Positions 63,476 to 64,000 of a stretch of 64,000 nucleotides of DNA are shown in pieces. A program made the position numbers and the translations under genes. This stretch comes from Pseudaeromonas paramecii (GTDB taxonomy: Bacteria; Pseudomonadota; Gammaproteobacteria; Enterobacterales; Aeromonadaceae). Below the pieces are notes generated by a model. It saw only the letters and a list, made by a program, of their open reading frames with translations, searched no databases and was not told where the DNA came from. Position 1 is the stretch's first letter. Each line of letters opens with the position of its first letter. The stretch covers positions 451,845 to 515,844 of the forward strand of contig NZ_BAABFC010000001.1 in assembly GCF_039540575.1 (NCBI RefSeq), read 5' to 3'.

Positions 63476-63519
63476 GGATACCGAACGCCCAAGCAGCCAA
63501 GGCGGAACGGACTTCACAC

Positions 63520-63552
63520 GTAGGTTGGCACTGAGCAGAAGCGAAGCCCAAC
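63520..63552 (+). repeat. Second REP-like element, GTAGG with GTTGG...CCAAC hairpin
   Basis: GTAGGTTGGC followed by GCCCAAC about 20 bases later, 74 bases after the previous element and with the same GTAG start. Confidence 0.55.
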
Positions 63553-64000
63553 ATTGCCCCCAGCCAGCCACTTTGACAGATTGCCAAATGTGACCTACTC
63601 GCATGTCAAAGTTCGCAAAGGCAGGTTAGGATAGAGACTCACAAGGATGTGGTGCAAGCAGCAGTGTGAGGGCTGAGACTCAGGGGCGGTAGCGTCTGCA
63701 TCGGGTCAGAAACCAAGCCAAAAACCACAGGGAAACCACTGTGTAAATGATCAATAAGAACACGATCAGGTCCCACTGCGGGATAGGTGGCCAATTTGCC
63801 GCCTATCCACAGACGCAAAAAAATCGTCGAAATTTCCACTGTCAAGACAATGGGTTGCATAGAAAATAAAGCTTACTAAATGGAACTAGGCGGCTGGCTA
63901 CCCGTGGATAGGTGGCAAAATGCCGCAGAATAAATTGTTGCACTCGCCGAGGCAGGCCTCGGAGAGGTCCGATTTAGACGACGGCGAACACATTAATACT
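63553..64000. other. Gene-poor window end with an inverted-repeat pair
   Basis: No gene is supported. A hairpin GGATAGGTGGC ... GCCGCCTATCC lies at 63781-63808, and a partial copy, GGATAGGTGGC followed by TGCCGC, at 63906-63926. The DNA between is AT-rich and unexplained. Confidence 0.5.

Overview
The window looks like chromosomal DNA of a high-GC gammaproteobacterium. The marker genes are fadR divergent from nhaB with dsbB behind it, prkA-yeaH-spoVR, mtgA, 4.5S RNA, umuDC under a LexA box, and a Pro-Arg-His-Leu tRNA cluster. Protein style and gene order suggest an Aeromonadales member (Oceanimonas/Zobellella-like). That placement is inference; no rRNA is present.

Layout. Positions 1-8.7 kb are host housekeeping and stress genes: a pxpB fragment, umuDC, a membrane GGDEF/EAL protein, mscL, an iron alcohol dehydrogenase and katG. 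Positions 9.0-29.0 kb hold a DNA phosphorothioation (Dnd) defence island. It has four parts: (i) an overlapping operon of a SLOG/YpsA-like protein, an M15-peptidase-like protein and a Dnd-associated methyltransferase; (ii) dndB-dndC-dndD-dndE followed by a small protein resembling the ScoMcrA N-terminal head domain; (iii) the convergent restriction operon dptF-dptG-dptH; and (iv) appended to dptH, two AT-rich genes encoding a second DGQHR-domain protein and a large protein with a HEPN-type Rx6H motif. dndA is absent, so a host cysteine desulfurase presumably supplies sulfur. The island ends beside the four tRNA genes.

Positions 30-46.7 kb return to ordinary host DNA: a YgdD-type protein, an MFS sugar transporter, a HIT protein, a flavin reductase, pirin-DoxX-LysR, 4.5S RNA, a TauE exporter, an APA antiporter, a YbjN-like protein, a GAF/PAS sensor without output domain, mtgA, and a MacAB-like efflux operon. 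Positions 46.9-61.9 kb hold prkA-yeaH-spoVR, fadR/nhaB/dsbB, acylphosphatase-CHAD, a chemoreceptor, an AraC regulator with azlCD, and a GH4 glycosidase divergent from a LysR regulator. The last 2 kb is repeat-rich: two related long repeats flank a thioredoxin gene, followed by REP-like hairpins.

How the genes work together: DndCDE put sulfur into the DNA backbone, DndB probably tunes expression, and DptFGH attack unmodified DNA. The AT-rich DGQHR+HEPN pair, translationally coupled to the end of dptH, is the best candidate for an undescribed add-on effector module.
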